From assembly GCF_051192575.1 (NCBI RefSeq), contig NZ_JBPJSQ010000003.1:186001-250000 (forward strand): a stretch of 64,000 bases of DNA, read 5' to 3'. The stretch comes from Aestuariimicrobium soli. Lineage in GTDB: Bacteria > Actinomycetota > Actinomycetes > Propionibacteriales > Propionibacteriaceae. The notes below the pieces were generated by a model. The model was not told where the DNA came from. It was given only the letters and a program-made list of their open reading frames with translations, and did not search any database. Both the position numbers and the translations under genes were made by a program. This document shows, one piece after another, positions 9,392-18,744 of this stretch; the first letter of the stretch is position 1; every line of letters begins with the position of its first letter.

Positions 9392-9525
9392 AGTGGTCAT
9401 CCGGGAGCCCCCAAAACTCCCGGTGGACCACCGTTCCCCCACAGGCAACACCGTCGCAGCCCGCTCTGACAATTTCTTTCTGGACCGATGCTTTCCCGAC
9501 TGATGATTTCCAGGGGCGCGACGCC

Positions 9526-10878
9526 TCAGGCGACGGTGTCGAGCACTCCCCAGCCCTGACCGATCTGCTTCGCGACCCCGAAGGTGGCGTTGCCGGCCGA
9601 GGCGTAGAAGTACAGACCGCCATCGGTGCGCACGGCGACCAAGTCGCGTCGTCCGTCACGGTTGAGGTCGCCGGGCGAGACGAGACGGGTCGTGGTCTGC
9701 CAACCACCGCCCACCAGGGCCACCGACGAGATCGAACCCGACGGGCCGAAGGCGTAGCGGTAGAGGCGGCCGTCGCTGCGAATCGCCATCAGGTCAGACA
9801 GGCCGTCACCGGTCAGGTCGCCCAGGCTGACCACCTGACGAAGCGAGCTCCAGTTGGTGCCGATCGTCCGCGGGTTCGACAGGCCACGCACGGTCAGGGT
9901 GTAGCGCACGAGTTGCCCCGAGGCATTGCGTCCGACCAGGTAGGTGGGTGCGCCGGCGTCGTTGCCCGGCACGATGCCGAACAGTGACCAGGTCTGGAAG
10001 CCGTGGCCGATCTGATAGGGCAGGGCGAGTCGTCCGCCCTCCATCGCCCGGGCGAGCAGCACGCGTCCATCACGGGTGACAGTGAGCACGTCGGTCATGC
10101 CGTTCGAGTCCAGATCGCCGACCTTGGCCGCGAACCGGTCGCCGGTCGCGGTCGACTGGTAGACGGTCGAGTGCTTGACGAGGGACGGCCCGGGCAGCGT
10201 GCGGTACAGCGAGGTGGTGCCGTTGCGGGTGCCGTGCACGTCGGCGGCCGCATCGCCCACGTAGTCACCGATGCGGTGGGTGGCCCCCACGGCCTTGGGG
10301 AAGGACGCGGGCTCGTAGGTGCCGTCGAACTCGGTCGCCGGCACGATGTCGACGGTCAGACCCAGCTGGGGCTGGTGGAAGGCCAGCTGCCACGGTGCGC
10401 CACCGCTGTTGGCCAGGGCTCCCGACACGCAGGCACCGCGCGCCAGGTACACCGACGGCAGGGGGCGATGCACCGGGGTGTCGCGCTGGGCGTAGTAGGT
10501 GGACGCGTTCTGGGTGCGCGACCACGAGAAGTTCTCGGGGCCCACCGGAATGGTGGCCGCCGAGATGTTGCACACCGTGACCTGGTTCTCGTACACGTCG
10601 CCGTCGCCGATGCGCTCGGGGTAGGAGACCTTCACCGAGATGCCGGCGAAGGTCTTGGCGTCGCCGAAGGTGGTGTAGGGCCCCTCCACCCCGACGGCGT
10701 GGGCGGGCGCGGCACCGAACACGGTGGCGCCGGCGACGATCGCGGTGCCGGCCAGGGCCGCCGCGAGTCGAGGTCGCCGGCGGGTGCGGCCCGTAGCCCC
10801 GCCACCAGGAGGGGTGGCGAGGGCCAGAGGGGTGGCGAGGGAAGGTGCGACGGGGGGACGGACTGTGGTGGTGAACAC
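9526..10878 (-). CDS. Secreted FG-GAP/VCBS-repeat protein
   Basis: 450 aa, GTG start preceded by GAGGGAG. A signal peptide is clear: Arg-rich RTRRRPRL, a hydrophobic run of about 18, then cleavage after APAHA. The first half (to ~residue 230) has no recognised domain and contains Cys pairs. The second half has FG-GAP-like repeats with acidic turns (GDLDSNGMTD, GDLTGDGLSD, GDLNRDGRRD), which in known folds form a calcium-binding beta-propeller used in adhesion or enzyme scaffolds. The C-terminus (QIGQGWGVLDTVA) matches the style of the 61903-63438 protein. Single gene, divergent from topA; ligand unknown. Confidence 0.75.
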   Translation of the reverse strand: MFTTTVRPPVAPSLATPLALATPPGGGATGRTRRRPRLAAALAGTAIVAGATVFGAAPAHAVGVEGPYTTFGDAKTFAGISVKVSYPERIGDGDVYENQVTVCNISAATIPVGPENFSWSRTQNASTYYAQRDTPVHRPLPSVYLARGACVSGALANSGGAPWQLAFHQPQLGLTVDIVPATEFDGTYEPASFPKAVGATHRIGDYVGDAAADVHGTRNGTTSLYRTLPGPSLVKHSTVYQSTATGDRFAAKVGDLDSNGMTDVLTVTRDGRVLLARAMEGGRLALPYQIGHGFQTWSLFGIVPGNDAGAPTYLVGRNASGQLVRYTLTVRGLSNPRTIGTNWSSLRQVVSLGDLTGDGLSDLMAIRSDGRLYRYAFGPSGSISSVALVGGGWQTTTRLVSPGDLNRDGRRDLVAVRTDGGLYFYASAGNATFGVAKQIGQGWGVLDTVA

Positions 10879-11108
10879 GGGAGCTCCCTCGGTGTGGGTG
10901 ACGAAACGGGCTGGCACTCCTCATACGCGCAGCCCGCGCTCCCGGGTTGCACGGACGATGCCCAACTTCTGCTGAGGAACGCTCAGCAACGCCGGCCCAG
11001 CAATGTGGCTGGCGGCGAACCTGTCGTGGGCGGCGGCTACCATGCAGTCGAAGCGGACGCCGTCGGGCGAACCGTTGGAGTACCACTTGACCCTGACCGA
11101 AGGCGGAC

Positions 11109-13874
11109 ATGTCGAAAACCCTCGTGATCGTGGAGTCGCCCACCAAGGCGACCAAGATCGCCAGCTACCTGGGCGATGGCTACATCGTCGAGTCGTCCCG
11201 TGGGCACGTGCGTGACCTGCCCACCGGGGCCTCCGACGTGCCCGCCAAGTACAAGGGTGAGAAGTGGGCGCGCACCGGCGTCGACGTCGAGAACGGCTTC
11301 GAGCCGTTGTACGTGGTGGCTGCCGACAAGAAGGCGACCATGCGGGCGCTGAAGGACCACCTCAAGAACGCCGACGAACTGCTGCTCGCCACCGACGGTG
11401 ACCGCGAGGGCGAGGCGATCGCCTGGCACCTGCTGCAGGAGCTGAAGCCGAAGGTGCCCGCCAAGCGCATGGTCTTCCACGAGATCACCAAGCCGGCGAT
11501 TCTCGAGGCCGTCGCGCACCCCCGCGAGCTCGACCTCGACCTCGTCGACGCCCAGGAGACCCGGCGCATTCTCGACCGGCTCTACGGCTTCGAGGTCTCA
11601 CCCGTGCTGTGGAAGAAGGTCAAGCCGCGCCTGTCGGCCGGCCGCGTGCAGTCGGTGGCGACCCGGTTGGTCGTCGATCGCGAACGCGAGCGCATGGCCT
11701 TCACCTCGGCCGGGTACTGGGACATCGACGCCACCCTCGCGGGCACGGGCGGCGAGCCCGACTTCACCATCCGGCTGGTCGCGGTGGACGACGCCAAGGT
11801 CGCCCAGGGCTCAGACTTCGACACGCGGGGCCAGCTGAAGTCGGCGAAGGCGGTCGCCCTGGACGAGACCGGCGCCACCGCGCTGGCGACGGCCCTGACG
11901 GGGCAGCCGTTCGAGGTGGTCAGCGTCGAGTCGAAGCCCTACACCCGCCGCCCCTACGCGCCGTTCCGCACCACCACCCTGCAGCAGGACGCCGGCCGTC
12001 GGCTGCGGATGTCGGCCGAGGAGACGATGCGGGTCGCGCAGTCGCTCTACGAGGGCGGCTTCATCACCTACATGCGTACCGACTCGACCACGCTGAGTTC
12101 GTCCGCGATCACCGCGGCCCGCGCGCAGGCCACGCAACTGTTCGGGGCCGACTCGGTGCCGGATCGTCCGCGGGTATACGCCTCGAAGGTCAAGAACGCC
12201 CAGGAGGCGCACGAGGCCATTCGTCCGGCCGGCGAGCACTTCCGCACCCCCGCGCAGACCGGCCTGACCGGAGCGCAGTTCCGGCTCTACGAGCTGATCT
12301 GGCAGCGCACCGTCGCCTCGCAGATGGTCGATGCCCAGGGGCAGACGCTGACAGTGAAGTTCGAGGCCCGACCCGCCACGCCGGTGGCGATCGGGCAGCA
12401 GTCGCCGGTCGAGGTGGCCCACTTCACCAGCTCGGGGCGCACCATCACCAAGCCCGGGTTCCTGCGCGCCTACGTGGCCGGGGTCGAGGAGGATGACACC
12501 TCGGACGACGCCCAGGCCCGCCTTCCCCAGTTGAAGCAGGGGCAGCGGGTCGACGCCCGCGAGATCACCCCGGCCGGTCACGCCACCAAGCCGCCGGCCC
12601 GCTACACCGAGCCCACGCTGGTGGCCAAGCTCGAGGAACTCGAAATCGGCCGGCCGTCGACCTACGCGTCGATCCTGCGCACCATCACCGCCCGCGACTA
12701 CGTGTTCAAGCGGGGATCGGCGCTGGTGCCCACGTGGCTGGCGTTCGCGGTGACGCGGCTGTTGGAGGAGCGGTTCTCGCACCTGGTCGACTACCAGTTC
12801 ACCGCCGACATGGAGGGTGTGCTCGACGAGATCGCCAAGGGCAGCGCGAAGCGGCTCGAGGTGCTCACCGACTTCTACTTCGGCGACGAGGATGCCTCGA
12901 CCACCGAGGCGGGTGGGGTCTCGGCCCGCGAGGGTCTGCACCGGCTGGTCAACGAGCTGGGCGAGATTGACGCCCGCGAGATGTCGACCTTCCCGATCGG
13001 TTCCGACCAGCTGGGCGAGCAGTCGGGCATCGTGGTGCGGGTCGGCAAGTACGGCACCTACCTCGAGGATTCCGAGGGTCGCAAGGCCAACGTCGACGAC
13101 GACCTCGCCCCCGACGAACTCACCGTTGACAAAGCCCGCGAGTTGCTGGCCACGCCCACCGGCGAGGAGCGGGAGATTGGCGTCGACCCCGACACCCACC
13201 TGACGATCGTGGCCAAGAACGGACGCTTCGGCCCCTACGTCACCGAGGTGTTGCCCGAGGACGCGCCCAAGTCGGCCAAGCCGCGCACCGGCAGCCTGTT
13301 CGCCTCGATGGACCCGGCCACCGTCACCCTGGAGCAGGCGCTGCAGCTGATGAGCCTGCCGCGGGTGGTCGGTGTCGACGCCGACGGCGCCGAGATCACG
13401 GCCCAGAACGGCCGCTACGGCCCGTACCTGAAGAAGGGCACCGACTCGCGTTCGCTCGCCAGTGAGGACCAGATCTTCTCGATCGAGTTGGACGAGGCGG
13501 TGACGATCTTCGCCGAGCCGAAGACCCGCGGACGAGCCGCCGCTCGCGGCCCGCTCAAGGAACTGGGTGACGACCCGACATCGGGCCAGCCGGTGCAGGT
13601 GAAGGACGGCCGCTTCGGCCCCTACGTCACCGACGGTGAGTTCAATGCCACCCTGCGCAAGGACGACTCGGTCGAGGCGATCACCCTCGAACGGGCGGCC
13701 GAACTGCTGGCCGAGAAGCGGGCCAAGGGGCCGGCGCCGAAGAAGACCACGCGGCGCACGACCACGCGCAAGACCGCGACGGCCAAGACGACCGCAGCCA
13801 AGAAGGCGACCACCCGGAAGACCACCACCCGCAGCACGACCACCCGCAGCACTTCGGCGTCCACGAAGAACTGA
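11109..13874 (+). CDS. topA: DNA topoisomerase I
   Basis: 921 aa. Relaxes negative supercoils by a type IA strand-passage reaction. The TOPRIM domain begins at the N-terminus (KTLVIVESPTKATKI) with the acidic DGDREGE motif. The catalytic tyrosine is Y321 in TYMRTDST. The C-terminus carries repeated domains (GRFGPYV and GRYGPYL at about residues 700-840) in place of zinc fingers, then a basic Lys/Thr/Arg tail over the last ~50 residues, as in mycobacterial topA where such a tail aids DNA binding and processivity. The stop is 1 bp before the next ATG. The gene is divergent from the FG-GAP gene across a 230-bp intergenic region, where I see no clear repeat. Confidence 0.97.
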   Translation: MSKTLVIVESPTKATKIASYLGDGYIVESSRGHVRDLPTGASDVPAKYKGEKWARTGVDVENGFEPLYVVAADKKATMRALKDHLKNADELLLATDGDREGEAIAWHLLQELKPKVPAKRMVFHEITKPAILEAVAHPRELDLDLVDAQETRRILDRLYGFEVSPVLWKKVKPRLSAGRVQSVATRLVVDRERERMAFTSAGYWDIDATLAGTGGEPDFTIRLVAVDDAKVAQGSDFDTRGQLKSAKAVALDETGATALATALTGQPFEVVSVESKPYTRRPYAPFRTTTLQQDAGRRLRMSAEETMRVAQSLYEGGFITYMRTDSTTLSSSAITAARAQATQLFGADSVPDRPRVYASKVKNAQEAHEAIRPAGEHFRTPAQTGLTGAQFRLYELIWQRTVASQMVDAQGQTLTVKFEARPATPVAIGQQSPVEVAHFTSSGRTITKPGFLRAYVAGVEEDDTSDDAQARLPQLKQGQRVDAREITPAGHATKPPARYTEPTLVAKLEELEIGRPSTYASILRTITARDYVFKRGSALVPTWLAFAVTRLLEERFSHLVDYQFTADMEGVLDEIAKGSAKRLEVLTDFYFGDEDASTTEAGGVSAREGLHRLVNELGEIDAREMSTFPIGSDQLGEQSGIVVRVGKYGTYLEDSEGRKANVDDDLAPDELTVDKARELLATPTGEEREIGVDPDTHLTIVAKNGRFGPYVTEVLPEDAPKSAKPRTGSLFASMDPATVTLEQALQLMSLPRVVGVDADGAEITAQNGRYGPYLKKGTDSRSLASEDQIFSIELDEAVTIFAEPKTRGRAAARGPLKELGDDPTSGQPVQVKDGRFGPYVTDGEFNATLRKDDSVEAITLERAAELLAEKRAKGPAPKKTTRRTTTRKTATAKTTAAKKATTRKTTTRSTTTRSTSASTKN

Positions 13875-13875
13875 G

Positions 13876-15300
13876 ATGGCCAAGAAGCGCAAGGAGTTCT
13901 TCGAGCTGCCCTTCACGGTCGACGCCCCCCGGTTGGTGAACCCGGCACTGGGGGTCGACCGGCTGCTGCTCAGCCCGCAGAAGAGCTTTGACCTCGAGAT
14001 CACCCTGCTCGACGCGCCTGATCACCGGCTGCTGCGGGCCGGGGTCACCCTCGCCCATCGGGTGAAGGGCGGTCTGGGGGAGTGGTACCTCGATGCGCCC
14101 GACTGGCAGCCGTGGCTGCCGGTCGACCACGTCGTCCAACTGGGGGCGGCGGGCGACTTGCCGACCGATCTGGCCGAACTGGTTCGCCCCTTCCGCCGCC
14201 GGTCACCGTTGGGTCCCGTGGCCGCCGTGCACCAGGAGCGGCAGGTGTTCGCGATCAAGGACGCCGACGACGTCACCCTGGGCACGCTGCGTGACGAGAA
14301 GATCACCATCCGCCGTGGTGGGGTGACCACCGCGCGCTACCGCGAGACCACCCTCGAGGCGGGGCCGGTGATGACGGCCGCCCAGCGCCGGTTCCTCGGC
14401 GACGGGCTGATGGCCGTTGGTGGGGTGCGGGTCGACGAGTTCCCCGACCCGATGCACCGGCTGGGGGCACCAGGCAGCGGGCTGAGCGACTTCCCGGAGC
14501 CGCGCGAGTACGACTCGTCCACGTCGTTGGAGGTGTTCGTCTCGAGCCTGTTCGCCGCCCGGCTGCGCGCCGTGATGCGTGCCGACCTGGCGCTGCGGGC
14601 GAGTGAGTTGGCACGGCAGGCGCGGGTCGCCGCCGCCGAACGTGCCGGTGAGCCCACGTCCGAGGCTGCTCGGTCGGCCGAGCCGGTGTTCTCGGAACTC
14701 GAGACGCTGGGCGTGCAGCTGCGCGCCCTGGCGGGAGTGCTCGAACCGGGCTGGCGCGAACGCCTCGAGACCGACCTCGCCAGCCTGACCGGCAGCGACC
14801 GCACCGTCTCGGTGACCCAGCTCGACGACCGCTACTTCCGGGTGCTCGACGCGCTGGTGACTGCCGTGCGCGCACCGCAGTTGGGCGACTTCTCCAACCA
14901 GAAGGCGGGCGAGGTGCTGCAACGCCAGGCCCATGCCGGGCTCGGCATTCTCGCCAGCCGCATCACCCGCCTCACCCCCGAGGCGCCGCTCGAGCAGTGG
15001 TCGGGGGCCCGCGCCGCCGCCCAGCAGCTGCTGATCGGCGTCGAGGGCGTCGGCACCCTGTTCGGCAAGCGGGGCAAGCGCCTCCGCAAGCGCCTGCGCG
15101 GGCTCGTCGACCGCCTCGAACCGTGCGTCGTGCCGGTCGCCGAACCCACCGCGGACGAGTTGGCCGCCCTCGACGGGGCCACCGCCTATCGCCGCGGCCT
15201 CGAAGCGGCCGACGCCACCCGGGCTCGGCGCCAGGCCCGCTCCGAGTTCATCAACGACTGGCCGAAGCTGCGCGGCAAGCTCGCCGACCGGGGGCTGTGA
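13876..15300 (+). CDS. Conserved hypothetical, CYTH/CHAD-like
   Basis: 474 aa, one base after the topA stop, so co-transcribed. The N-terminal ~200 residues have CYTH-like strands (LLRAGVTLAHRV, GEWYLDAP, then RYRETTLEAG resembling the RxxExELE strand). The C-terminal ~250 residues are helical with Arg-rich repeats such as KRGKRLRKRLRGLVDRLEP, as in CHAD domains that bind polyphosphate. The ExExK motif needed for triphosphate hydrolysis is not evident, so this may be a degenerate, non-catalytic member. Its last base is shared with the tmk start (TGATG). The domain call is by eye and moderate. Confidence 0.6.
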   Translation: MAKKRKEFFELPFTVDAPRLVNPALGVDRLLLSPQKSFDLEITLLDAPDHRLLRAGVTLAHRVKGGLGEWYLDAPDWQPWLPVDHVVQLGAAGDLPTDLAELVRPFRRRSPLGPVAAVHQERQVFAIKDADDVTLGTLRDEKITIRRGGVTTARYRETTLEAGPVMTAAQRRFLGDGLMAVGGVRVDEFPDPMHRLGAPGSGLSDFPEPREYDSSTSLEVFVSSLFAARLRAVMRADLALRASELARQARVAAAERAGEPTSEAARSAEPVFSELETLGVQLRALAGVLEPGWRERLETDLASLTGSDRTVSVTQLDDRYFRVLDALVTAVRAPQLGDFSNQKAGEVLQRQAHAGLGILASRITRLTPEAPLEQWSGARAAAQQLLIGVEGVGTLFGKRGKRLRKRLRGLVDRLEPCVVPVAEPTADELAALDGATAYRRGLEAADATRARRQARSEFINDWPKLRGKLADRGL

Positions 15301-15998
15301 TGGGCGCCACGACTCCTGCCACCCCCTCGGCCACCCCCTCGGCCACAGGTCAGCACGCTGGCCGGGGGCTGTTCATCGTCTTCGAGGGTGGCGACGGCGC
15401 CGGCAAGTCGACGCAGGTGCGCGAACTGGCGGGCTGGCTGGCCGAGCGGGGCATCGACCACCTGGTCACGCGCGAACCGGGGGGATCGCCGGTCGGCCAG
15501 AAGGTCCGCGAGATTCTGCTCGACCCCGCCACCGGACACCTGGCCCCCCGCGCCGAGGCCCTGCTCTACATCGCAGACAAGGCCCACCACGTCGACCAGG
15601 TGATCCGCCCCGCGCTCGACCGCGGCACGGTGGTGGTCTGTGACCGCTACACCGACTCGCTGCTCGCCTACCAAGGTGCCGGACGAGCGCTCGCCGTCGA
15701 CGAGGTCGACACCATCTCGCGCTGGGGCACCGAGAACCTGCGCCCGCACCTGACCGTGCTGCTCGACGTCGACCCGGCCGCCGCCGTGCACACCAAGACC
15801 GAGCAGGACCGCCTCGAGTCCGCCGGGGAGGACTTCCACGCGCGAGTGCGTGAGGGTTTCCTGCGGCTGGCCGAGGCCGACCCCGACCACTACCTGGTGC
15901 TGCCGGCCCGCGATCCCCGCGAGCGCCTCGCCCGCGAGGTCCGCGGCCGGGTGGCCGACCTGCTCGGCATCACCGTCGTGGGAACCCAGCCCCACTGA
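15300..15998 (+). CDS. tmk: Thymidylate kinase
   Basis: 232 aa. Phosphorylates dTMP to dTDP for DNA synthesis. P-loop EGGDGAGKS at residues 29-37, dTMP-binding DRYTDSLLAYQ, and the TREPGGS motif are all present. The first ~20 residues are a Thr/Pro/Ala-rich extension with a duplicated 12-base unit, unusual for the family. ATG at 15300 overlaps the preceding TGA by one base; an in-frame GTG at 15297 is also possible. Lies in a topA - CYTH/CHAD - tmk run. Confidence 0.95.
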   Translation: MGATTPATPSATPSATGQHAGRGLFIVFEGGDGAGKSTQVRELAGWLAERGIDHLVTREPGGSPVGQKVREILLDPATGHLAPRAEALLYIADKAHHVDQVIRPALDRGTVVVCDRYTDSLLAYQGAGRALAVDEVDTISRWGTENLRPHLTVLLDVDPAAAVHTKTEQDRLESAGEDFHARVREGFLRLAEADPDHYLVLPARDPRERLAREVRGRVADLLGITVVGTQPH

Positions 15999-16012
15999 CT
16001 CCGCCCAGAGCT

Positions 16013-16087
16013 GTGCAGATTCCGTTCGCTGGCGGCCAATGGTGCCCTCGTGGGGGCACTCTCGCCGCTGTCCGACGGAATCTGCAC
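16013..16087. repeat. 75-bp interrupted palindrome (cruciform-capable)
   Basis: Perfect 13-bp arms GTGCAGATTCCGT (16013-16025) and ACGGAATCTGCAC (16075-16087). Inside them are further pairings GCGG/CCGC and GTGCCC/GGGCAC, giving a long stem with internal loops. It fills most of the 121-bp gap between tmk and the next helicase gene. There is no T-tract, so it is not a classic terminator. It could be a REP-like mobile palindrome or a regulatory site. Confidence 0.7.
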
Positions 16088-16119
16088 GAACTCAACCGTC
16101 GGGTCAGTGAGATGCTGCT

Positions 16120-18693
16120 GTGGTGATGGCCACCCTCGCCGACCGGCTCCCCGACCGCGCCGACGCCGACACCCTGTACCAGGTGTTCGTCGACTGGGCG
16201 GCTGAGCGCGGGCTGACGCTCTACCCGCACCAGGACGAGGCCTTCATGGAGATCCTCGCCGGCGCGAACGTGGTGATGGCCACCCCCACCGGGTCGGGCA
16301 AGACGATGGTGGCCCTCGCCGCGCATCTGGCCGCCCTCGCCGACGACCGGGTGAGCTTCTACACCGCCCCCATCAAGGCCCTGGTCAGTGAGAAGTTCTT
16401 CGCCCTGTGCGAGATCTTCGGCGCCGACAACGTGGGCATGGTCACCGGCGATGCCTCGGTGAACGCCGACGCCCCGATCATCTGTTGCACCGCCGAGATT
16501 CTTGCCAACATCGCGCTGCGGGAGGGCGCCGAGGCCGATGTCGGCATGGTGATCGCCGACGAGTTCCACTTCTACGCCGAACCCGACCGCGGCTGGGCCT
16601 GGCAGGTGCCGCTGCTCGAACTCCCGCAGGCGCAGTTCGTGCTGATGTCGGCCACCCTGGGCGACGTCACCACCCTCGCAGACGACCTGACGCGGCGCAC
16701 CGGTCGTCCGACCGCACTGATCGCGGGCACCCAGCGACCGGTGCCGTTGGAGTTCAGTTGGGCGATGAAGCCCGTGCACGAGACGATCGCCGAGCTGATT
16801 CGCGACGACAAGGCGCCGATCTACATCGTGCACTTCACCCAGGCTGCGGCTCTCGAGCGGGCGCAGTCCTTGACGTCCGTGGTGACCATCAGCAAGGAGC
16901 GCAAGGCCGAGATCGCCGACCGCATCGGGCACTTCCGGTTCGGCACCGGTTTCGGGCGGGTGCTGTCGAAGCTGGTGCGCGCGGGCATCGGTGTGCACCA
17001 CGCCGGCATGCTGCCCAAGTACCGGCGCCTGGTCGAACAACTCGCCCAGGACGGTCTGCTCACGGTGATCTGCGGCACCGACACCCTCGGGGTGGGCATC
17101 AACGTGCCCATCCGCTCGGTGCTGCTGACCGCGTTGACGAAGTTCGACGGCACCAAGCAGCGGCTGCTGCGGGCCCGCGAGTTCCACCAGATCGTCGGAC
17201 GAGCCGGTCGCGCCGGTTACGACCTCAAGGGCTGGGTGGTCGTGCAGGCCCCGGATCACCTGATCGAGAACGCGCGCCTGATCGCGAAGGCCGGCGACGA
17301 CCCGAAGAAGCTCCGCAAGCTGCAGAAGGTGAAGCCGCCCGAGGGGCAGGTCAGCTGGAACGAGGAGACCTACGCCCGACTCGTGGCCGCCGAACCGGAG
17401 CCGCTGCAGCCCCGGCTGCGGGTCACCCACGCCATGCTGGTGAACCTCTTGGCCCGGCGGGGCAACCCGGTGGCCGCCGCGGCGAAACTGCTGGGCGACA
17501 ACCATCAGGACGAGGCCGCCCGGCTCAGGCTGCGGCGCCGTGGGGTGGTGCTGGCCCGCGAGCTGATCAACTCCGGGGCGGTGCGCCGACTCGAGAAGGC
17601 CGACGCCGACGGCCGGCGCCACGAGCTGACCGTCGACCTGCAGCGCGACTTCGCCGTCAACCAGCCGCTGGCGCCGTTCGCTCTGGCGGTGCTCGAGACC
17701 CTCGACCCCGCATCGCCCGACCATGCCCGCGACGTCGTGTCGGTGATCGAGGCCATCCTCGAAGACCCCCGCGCCGTGTTGTTCGCCCAGCAGAAGCGCG
17801 AACGCGGCGAGGCCGTGGCCGCCATGAAGGCCGAGGGCATCGAGTACGAGGAGCGCATGCAACTGATCGAGGAGATCGGCTGGCCCACCCCGCTGGCCGA
17901 CCTGCTCGAGCACACCCTGGGGGTCTACCGCCAGACCCATCCGTGGGTCGACCCCGAGAACCTGTCACCGAAGTCGGTCGTGCGCGAGATGTACGAGCGC
18001 GGCCAGACCTTCGGCGAGTTCGTGGCCGCGCTCGGGCTGTCGCGCTCCGAGGGGCTGCTGCTGCGCTACCTCTCCGACGCCTACCGCACCCTGCGGCACA
18101 CCGTGCCCGAGCAGTCGCGCACCGAAGAGTTGGACGACCTGATCGCTTGGCTGGGGGAGCTGGTGCGGCAGACCGACTCGTCGCTGCTGGACGAATGGGA
18201 CGCCCTGGTCAATCCCGACGAGGCCGCCGAACTCCGGCAGGTGCCGGAGCAGCCTCGTCCGATCACCGGCAACGAGCGGGCGTTCCGGGTGCTGGTGCGC
18301 AATGCCATGTTCCACAAGGTCGAGCTGGCGGCGGCCGAGAAGTCGCGCGAACTGGCCGAGGTGGAGGCCCGGGTGGCCGCCCTCACCGAGCCGGCGCAGG
18401 CCGTCGTGATGGACGTCGACGCCTGGGACGATGCCCTCGACGACTACTTCGACGACCACGCCGACATCGGCATCGACCAGGGGGCCCGCTCGCCGGGAAT
18501 GCTGCAGATCACCCCCGGCCGAGGCGACCTGGGCGGCCGCGTGTGGCAGCTGCGGCAGGTGATTGACGACCCCGACGGCGACCACGACTGGGCCATCGAG
18601 GCCACCGTCGACCTCGACGCCTCCGACGAGGTGGGGGCAGCGGTGCTGCTGACCACGGCGATGCGCCGCCACGACGGGGTTGGGCCACGGTGA
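16120..18693 (+). CDS. Ski2/Mtr4-like DEAD/DEAH-box RNA helicase (DUF3516 type)
   Basis: 857 aa. Walker A ATPTGSGKTMVA, DEFH box (IADEFHFYAEPDRG), motif III MSATLGD, then a second RecA domain with GVGINVP and HQIVGRAGRAG. The C-terminal ~450 residues are an all-helical region matching what is seen in actinobacterial DUF3516 helicases. These are presumed RNA helicases related to HelY/Mtr4; the substrate is unproven. The start is ambiguous among GTG 16120, GTG 16123 and ATG 16126, with no strong Shine-Dalgarno. A 75-bp palindrome lies 32 bp upstream. Confidence 0.9.
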   Translation: MVMATLADRLPDRADADTLYQVFVDWAAERGLTLYPHQDEAFMEILAGANVVMATPTGSGKTMVALAAHLAALADDRVSFYTAPIKALVSEKFFALCEIFGADNVGMVTGDASVNADAPIICCTAEILANIALREGAEADVGMVIADEFHFYAEPDRGWAWQVPLLELPQAQFVLMSATLGDVTTLADDLTRRTGRPTALIAGTQRPVPLEFSWAMKPVHETIAELIRDDKAPIYIVHFTQAAALERAQSLTSVVTISKERKAEIADRIGHFRFGTGFGRVLSKLVRAGIGVHHAGMLPKYRRLVEQLAQDGLLTVICGTDTLGVGINVPIRSVLLTALTKFDGTKQRLLRAREFHQIVGRAGRAGYDLKGWVVVQAPDHLIENARLIAKAGDDPKKLRKLQKVKPPEGQVSWNEETYARLVAAEPEPLQPRLRVTHAMLVNLLARRGNPVAAAAKLLGDNHQDEAARLRLRRRGVVLARELINSGAVRRLEKADADGRRHELTVDLQRDFAVNQPLAPFALAVLETLDPASPDHARDVVSVIEAILEDPRAVLFAQQKRERGEAVAAMKAEGIEYEERMQLIEEIGWPTPLADLLEHTLGVYRQTHPWVDPENLSPKSVVREMYERGQTFGEFVAALGLSRSEGLLLRYLSDAYRTLRHTVPEQSRTEELDDLIAWLGELVRQTDSSLLDEWDALVNPDEAAELRQVPEQPRPITGNERAFRVLVRNAMFHKVELAAAEKSRELAEVEARVAALTEPAQAVVMDVDAWDDALDDYFDDHADIGIDQGARSPGMLQITPGRGDLGGRVWQLRQVIDDPDGDHDWAIEATVDLDASDEVGAAVLLTTAMRRHDGVGPR

Positions 18694-18744
18694 TCGAGCG
18701 GGAACGGGGGCCCAGTTGTCGGAGGCGCGTGACATCATGCTGAC

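Noticed and set aside
11811..14003. 730-codon antisense frame over topA
   Set aside because: Lies opposite clear TopA motifs and shows only Gly/Arg/Leu-rich shadow composition.
16407..18566. 719-codon plus-strand frame inside the Ski2-like helicase
   Set aside because: Alternate frame of a gene with intact helicase motifs; Arg/Gly-rich translation.
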